From: Enoplolaimus lenunculus
Lineage: Eukaryota > Nematoda > Enoplea > Enoplida > Thoracostomopsidae
Length of the DNA: 64,000 nucleotides
NCBI GenBank assembly: GCA_030248215.1
Contig: JASANG010004125.1
Span: forward strand, 1 to 64,000
Direction of reading: 5' to 3'
A program made the position numbers and the translations under genes. A model generated the notes under the pieces. It worked only from the letters and a program-made list of their open reading frames with translations. It had not been told where the DNA came from and searched no databases. Shown one piece after another: positions 59,322 to 64,000 of the stretch (its first letter is position 1; the number at the start of each line of letters is the position of its first letter).

Positions 59322-62300
59322 TTATTCTGATAATTCACTGCAATGATCGATTGCGCCACCATCTCCAGGTGACCGAAACACATTTCTTCGCGTCAATTTT
59401 TTGCCAATCGAATAGACATGGAATCCGATCTCTTCCAGATGTTCATGATTTAAAATAAGTCGGCCATCAAAAACAAACGCTGGCTTCATCATATTTTTGT
59501 AAATTTGCTCAAAATCAAGTTCCTGAAAGCAAGCAAAAACACTACCATCAGTCTTTCTTGCTAAATCAGAAACTACTTTATGAATTTTGAAACCAAGTTT
59601 TTTTGCACCAAAATTTAACTTTCGAAACTTCAAAAATTGGCATTTTATCTTAACCAAATGATCTAAAAAGGCGGATAACGTGTTTTTATTCCTTGACTGT
59701 CTTTTACTCTATTTAGTTACAATCTGATGTTTTGCTTCTGAATTTTAAACATTATTCGTTGTCTGGGTCTAAATGTAACACATGAAATAATGACTGCGCT
59801 AAGATTAAACAGTATTAAACTTCACAGAATCGCTTTCACTTTACAAACAGCTTCCTATTATCGGGACTGATTATTTTACACAGAAAATTATTCTGCCGCG
59901 ATAAATTTATAAAATTACACAATAAAACTTAAAAACGTTGTAAAAAAATACACAACAAGAATATTACACAATAACACTCACCTTAAATTCTTCCCATTCG
60001 GTCATCACAACAACAGCATGCGCTTCGTTTGCTGCAGAGTACGCGTCTTCAGCAACACAAACCAATTTATCAACTGAAAAAATACCAGAAACAGCCGTAG
60101 AATATCATTTTGCAAAACAATTCCAATCCTTTGCCAAACAAATACCACAATGATTGGCTTTCTAAAACCGTAACGTAAGTAGGTCTTTTTGCATACGTAT
60201 TGGTTAAGCAATTACTTAATCAATTTCTCGTTTCTGATGTTTGAGTCAGTGACTTAAGCAAGTAATTAAGCGAAATTAATCAAAAATACACAAGTTAGAT
60301 TTTAGAAACCCAAAAAGCTGTTTTAAAATAAATGACCAAACCTGAGTCTTGCAGTTGTAGCAGAACGCGGATTTCAAAAAACAGACACAGCCATTACGTA
60401 TTACGTACTTTTTAATTTCATTAACGACACGGCAGTTACCTGAACTTTTGCAAGATATAACGAGCCTATATTATTGAACGAAAAGCACTACTTCAATTAA
60501 CTTACCGTTGGCCGGCGGCTCTGCTAAAATATAACAAAAATATAACTACGAATCGCGGCTCACGAAATAATCGTTATTCATAATATAGCCAAAATCCAGT
60601 AAAGTAAACAGTACGCACACTAACGCCAAATAGGTTAACTAACACGGATTGCAGGATACATTTAGGGTCAAAATTTTTAAAAACTAATTTAATTTTACTG
60701 TTTGGTGTACCAAGACAATCAACGAGATGTGTGTATAACAAGTTTAAACAACAGCACAAAACATGTTTCGGAACTTTTTAACGTCTTCTTAGACACATAC
60801 AGCTAATTTTATACTTACCTATGCTTCCATCTTGATTAATTTCAGGTCGTTTGAGGTCCCTGCAACCAAAACGCAAACTATGACGTGTAAAACCGCCCTC
60901 AGTCAGTACAGCATTAAAATATTTTATACCCGAAAAGCCAAGCCCAAGTCCACGGCAATTACCTTACGTAAATCACATGAATTTATCAAAAAACATAAGA
61001 TAACATAATTTTTTCGATTCCGGAATTTGGACTAGACTTTCCCGGGTTTGATCGAAACGCCTCTTATTAGATTTTATATGCAAATATTTAAAACATAAAA
61101 TAAAAACTAAAACGGGCACCATAAAAGTTGTGGAGCCCGAACTGCAATTCAAATATTAATTATAAAGGATGATTACAAAAAAGCTGATGTCAAAATATAT
61201 CTTACTCAAAAATCGTAAGCTTCGGAACTCTCGGGTCGTAAATATGCAAATGGGCGCCTTCGTCTAACAGGTATTTTGCAACACGAATGCTTGACGATTC
61301 TCTGAAACAAATAATTATGGTTTAGATGAAATTCAATCACCGCTTCACAAGCTGTACTTTCTTAGGGTTCATCTGAACGTTCCTGTTGAAACCAGGCCAT
61401 TGAGCAATGCTCTTAAAAATACAACTCTAATCCACCATTTTTATCCGACAGATAATGATAATAACGGATTAGAAATGTTCTTATTGAATGGCAGACATAG
61501 CTACTCGCATCTAATTATTGCAAAGCTTAAAAAATAATACTACAAAATATTAAAATTACCAAACCCGATTTCAAAATATTAAGGAAAAAATTAAAAAAAA
61601 TCAAAGCAAACATACCGCGTATCAAAAGTATCTTTTTTAAACGAAAATCCCAGCATCGCAATCTTTTTATCGGTCACAGTATTGAACAATGCACGTATGA
61701 TTTCGTTGGCAAAACGTCTACGCTGCCATTCGTTCATAATAATTACCTGAAATTAAAACAATAACCAGAACTCGTATTCTCCGACACGCTGTAGCAACGT
61801 CAGCAGCTGATGACATATTTTCTAGCTTTCATGCCAGCGAATGCGGACATTTCAAATTGATCATCTTTTTCGCGTTTGATTTATCCTACTTCTGCACTAA
61901 TTTTGAGATCCGCAATTGCAGAAGTTCGTCAGTTTCAAAACGTATTGCTAACTGGCGATACATGCTATACACATCTGACAATATGAGCCCATGTCCCATA
62001 CTTTTTGAAGTGTGCTGCAACTAATTGGCAGTTTTGATGATATGCTTTCTAACATTCGAACCAACCAAAATTAGATTGCGAATGTTTCCAGTTTCTACAG
62101 GGAATATAAGTTTACAGCCTTAGAGAGTTTTTTATTCCAAGTCTGACTGTAGGGAAACTTGTCGATGGCTGACGATAGGTTCAACAAGGTCTCTGAGAGA
62201 ACAGGTCCAGATAACGATCAGCATAACTCAAATGAAACATACCAATCCCGTTGGCTGCATTTTTGATATTTTAGTCAGGGGTTTTAAGACGGATTACGTT

Positions 62301-63801
62301 CTACAAAAATTTCGAAAACGTTTCCTCTTGTTACCAACCAAAAAGTTCATAAAACCCATAGACAAAGCCACAAAAGGGAGTTGACTCTACGCCCAGGTTA
62401 ATATGCCCACTTTATAGAACTCATCGCTGCTTCCATTGCTAGAGCCCGGGATGACACAAGCGCAGCAAAGAATCAATCTGTTGCTATCTGGACGCGGTCT
62501 GCTGTGCAACTAACTGGCTGGCATACCTGATCCCAATAATCAGCGACCTGAGGCAAGTTAAGGCTTCGGCATAAGTAGACAAGATTGAGCACATCTTTGC
62601 GGAAGCAACTTCCGCCAAATCCTGAAATATAACTAGAGAATAACACATATGTTACGCTATTCTGACGATTTTGTACATGCTGTCTGTTACAAAAATCGGC
62701 AACAAACAGTAGTACAAAACTATCTTTAAATATATACCGCAGCGCATTTTTGTTTGTGAAACTTATCACTAACTAGTTATTACTGCGGACAAGAAAAATT
62801 TCCCAGCATTAGGGTTAATATAATGGTGCATAAAATTTTCAGCTAGAAGGCGAAGATATGTGTTGGGGAAATGGCGCCTAGTCCATCCAGTAGTTTATCA
62901 AATTTTAGGTCGCACCCACCCAGTCACAAGACCTACCCACACTGGCGTTGAGAAATTTCGATCCGATCCGGTCGTCCATTCCAACAGCAAAAGCAACTTC
63001 GCTCACATCGGCGCCCGTGACTTCACAAATTGCACTTACGGAATTAATGCTCGAAATGCGTTGTGCAAGGAATGCATTGGCCATCTGAAAATATGGCTAC
63101 AAAATCGCAGTTTCAAATAAGAGAACTACTGTAGCTTCGAATCTGTAACCTGAACAAGCTTAGTGCGGACAATCATTCGAAATTACTCAAAAATCGCGCA
63201 TACATATTCTTGGACCGTATTTTCACGTGTGTGTAGCACCTATTACCAGTTGACGATAGGGCATGTAACTTTCGAACTAGTGAATGCTTCAAACGTTCGT
63301 TTAGTACCCTTATGTAGCAATGTACCAAGTTCACTAACGAAAGATAAGGCTTGAATCTTTAGTTCGCCTCACATGTTTAACTGTTCCGCAAAGCCCACAA
63401 CTCTTTTTAGCCTAGGTTTTTTGAAGTCGCCAGGTGGACGTTGCAAAATTTTTTGTCCTTCAAACGGACCAATAGTGCTGTAAAGGTCTCGCTAAAACAA
63501 CAACAGTCTTCCATTTCAACAGACCCTTTTTCCATTACCCACTCTTTTTCCATCCATCCACCCATCTCTTTTTCACCTAAAAATTCACCTGGATTATACA
63601 TACCAATTTGCTCAACTCAGACGACCAAGTATTTGTTAGTAGAATTTTCTTCCGAGGTACCCAACGCGAGTAAATATCGATGAGATGCTGGGCAGCGGCA
63701 AGACCTTCCGGTGACGTTTGACTTCCGATTAGGATTCGATCTGGATGTAAGAGATCGTTGATTGCGGTGCCTTCGGCCAAAAATTCTGGATTTGATAACA
63801 C
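59322..63801 (-). CDS. UGDH: UDP-glucose 6-dehydrogenase, C-terminal two thirds
   Basis: Oxidises UDP-glucose to UDP-glucuronate with two NAD+ in the cytosol, supplying glycosaminoglycan synthesis. Exons: 63801-63604, 63084-62937, 62621-62527, 61746-61616, 61301-61206, 60859-60819, optional 60520-60506, 60073-59982, 59522-59322. All phases join, giving 338 residues with the small exon and 333 without. Visible family motifs: [13 protein letters not shown] (Glu161 region), SELSKL then NAFLAQR (Lys220, Asn224), GMDDRIG (Arg260), [10 protein letters not shown] with catalytic Cys276, GFSFKKDT (Lys339), [22 protein letters not shown]-x-TEW and PAFVFDGR (Arg442), by human numbering. The first exon here starts at the residue equivalent to about human 158; the NAD-binding half lies beyond the window. 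Oddity: the usual TGDTR reads TFDTR. Confidence 0.95.
60506..60520 (-). CDS. UGDH: Candidate 15-nt cassette microexon of UGDH
   Basis: A 15-nt segment between a TTTTAGCAG acceptor and a GTAAGTT donor, inside the intron joining exons 60859-60819 and 60073-59982. Both neighbours join in phase 1, so including it inserts five residues (EPPAN when spliced) without changing frame, and skipping it gives a normal-length enzyme. It falls in the variable loop after the IYDPRVP motif, where UGDH lengths differ. Splice strength and phase fit are visible; use in transcripts is inferred. Confidence 0.5.
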
Positions 63802-63841
63802 CTCAAACCAATAATATTAATGACAATAAATAATCCTAATC

Positions 63842-63872
<31 letters not shown>

Positions 63873-64000
63873 TAACAACAACAATAATAATATTAATAAT
63901 AAAAAATAATAATACTAATCATAATAATAGTAATAGTTTATTGTATTGCTCATTTCCAAGGGTGTGTCACCGACAAAATAAATTATCTGATTTAAAGTAC
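63802..64000 (-). other. UGDH intron at window edge with AAT microsatellite
   Basis: Intronic sequence upstream of the first visible UGDH exon. Most of it is an imperfect AAT/AAC trinucleotide microsatellite (about 63834-63936). No further UGDH exon is seen before the window ends. Confidence 0.6.

Noticed and set aside
59523-59657. Long N-terminal extension of the UGDH 3' exon reading frame
   Set aside because: It runs through a clear CAG acceptor into the intron; family similarity starts only at ELDFEQIY.

Overview
The window is an AT-rich animal genomic segment. Spliced genes use GT-AG introns, and dense small DNA transposons fill the introns and spacers. Three things point to a moulting animal near nematodes or nematomorphs: a collagen with a lustrin-type Cys module and a Tyr-Cys-x-Cys-Pro tail as in nematode cuticle collagens, a Knickkopf-like cuticle protein, and abundant TTAGGC hexamers, the nematode telomere unit. 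Here those hexamers sit inside transposons, so they are only weak evidence for the taxon.

Layout. A cuticle-type collagen runs on the + strand (seven exons seen, 1469-6575). It is followed tail to tail by a complete eight-exon gene on the - strand (21303 down to 11264). That gene encodes a 368-residue secreted protein whose C-terminal half matches the plastocyanin-like region of Knickkopf. A one-exon secreted 95-residue protein lies at 26894-27181 (-). A long gene-poor tract follows, holding a compositionally distinct 5.5 kb repeat-bounded segment of unknown type (34976-40537). At the right end are the last nine exons of UDP-glucose 6-dehydrogenase (63801 down to 59322, -), including a probable 15-nt cassette microexon; its 5' exons lie beyond the window.

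The rest is mobile-element debris. I could separate at least ten families. Two hAT-like MITE families (A and B, 8-bp target duplications) carry internal TTAGGC arrays in fixed orientation. A CAGGGTG-ended hAT-like family (D) has 8-bp duplications. A TA-flanked family (G) resembles Tc1/mariner in target choice. Foldback families include C (GAGTCAAATTTGACTC-type), E (GCAAGTTTTTGC-type) and F (GAGTTGA-type). Several nested insertions give relative ages: G in F, D in C, D in E twice at the same site, and two elements inside one G copy. A large TTAGGC higher-order array (about 46480-47560) sits inside a G copy.

Collagen, Knickkopf-like protein and UDP-glucuronate synthesis all serve extracellular matrix or cuticle. 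That shared theme may be chance, since the genes are far apart and on different strands. No CRISPR, rRNA or convincing functional tRNA gene was seen.
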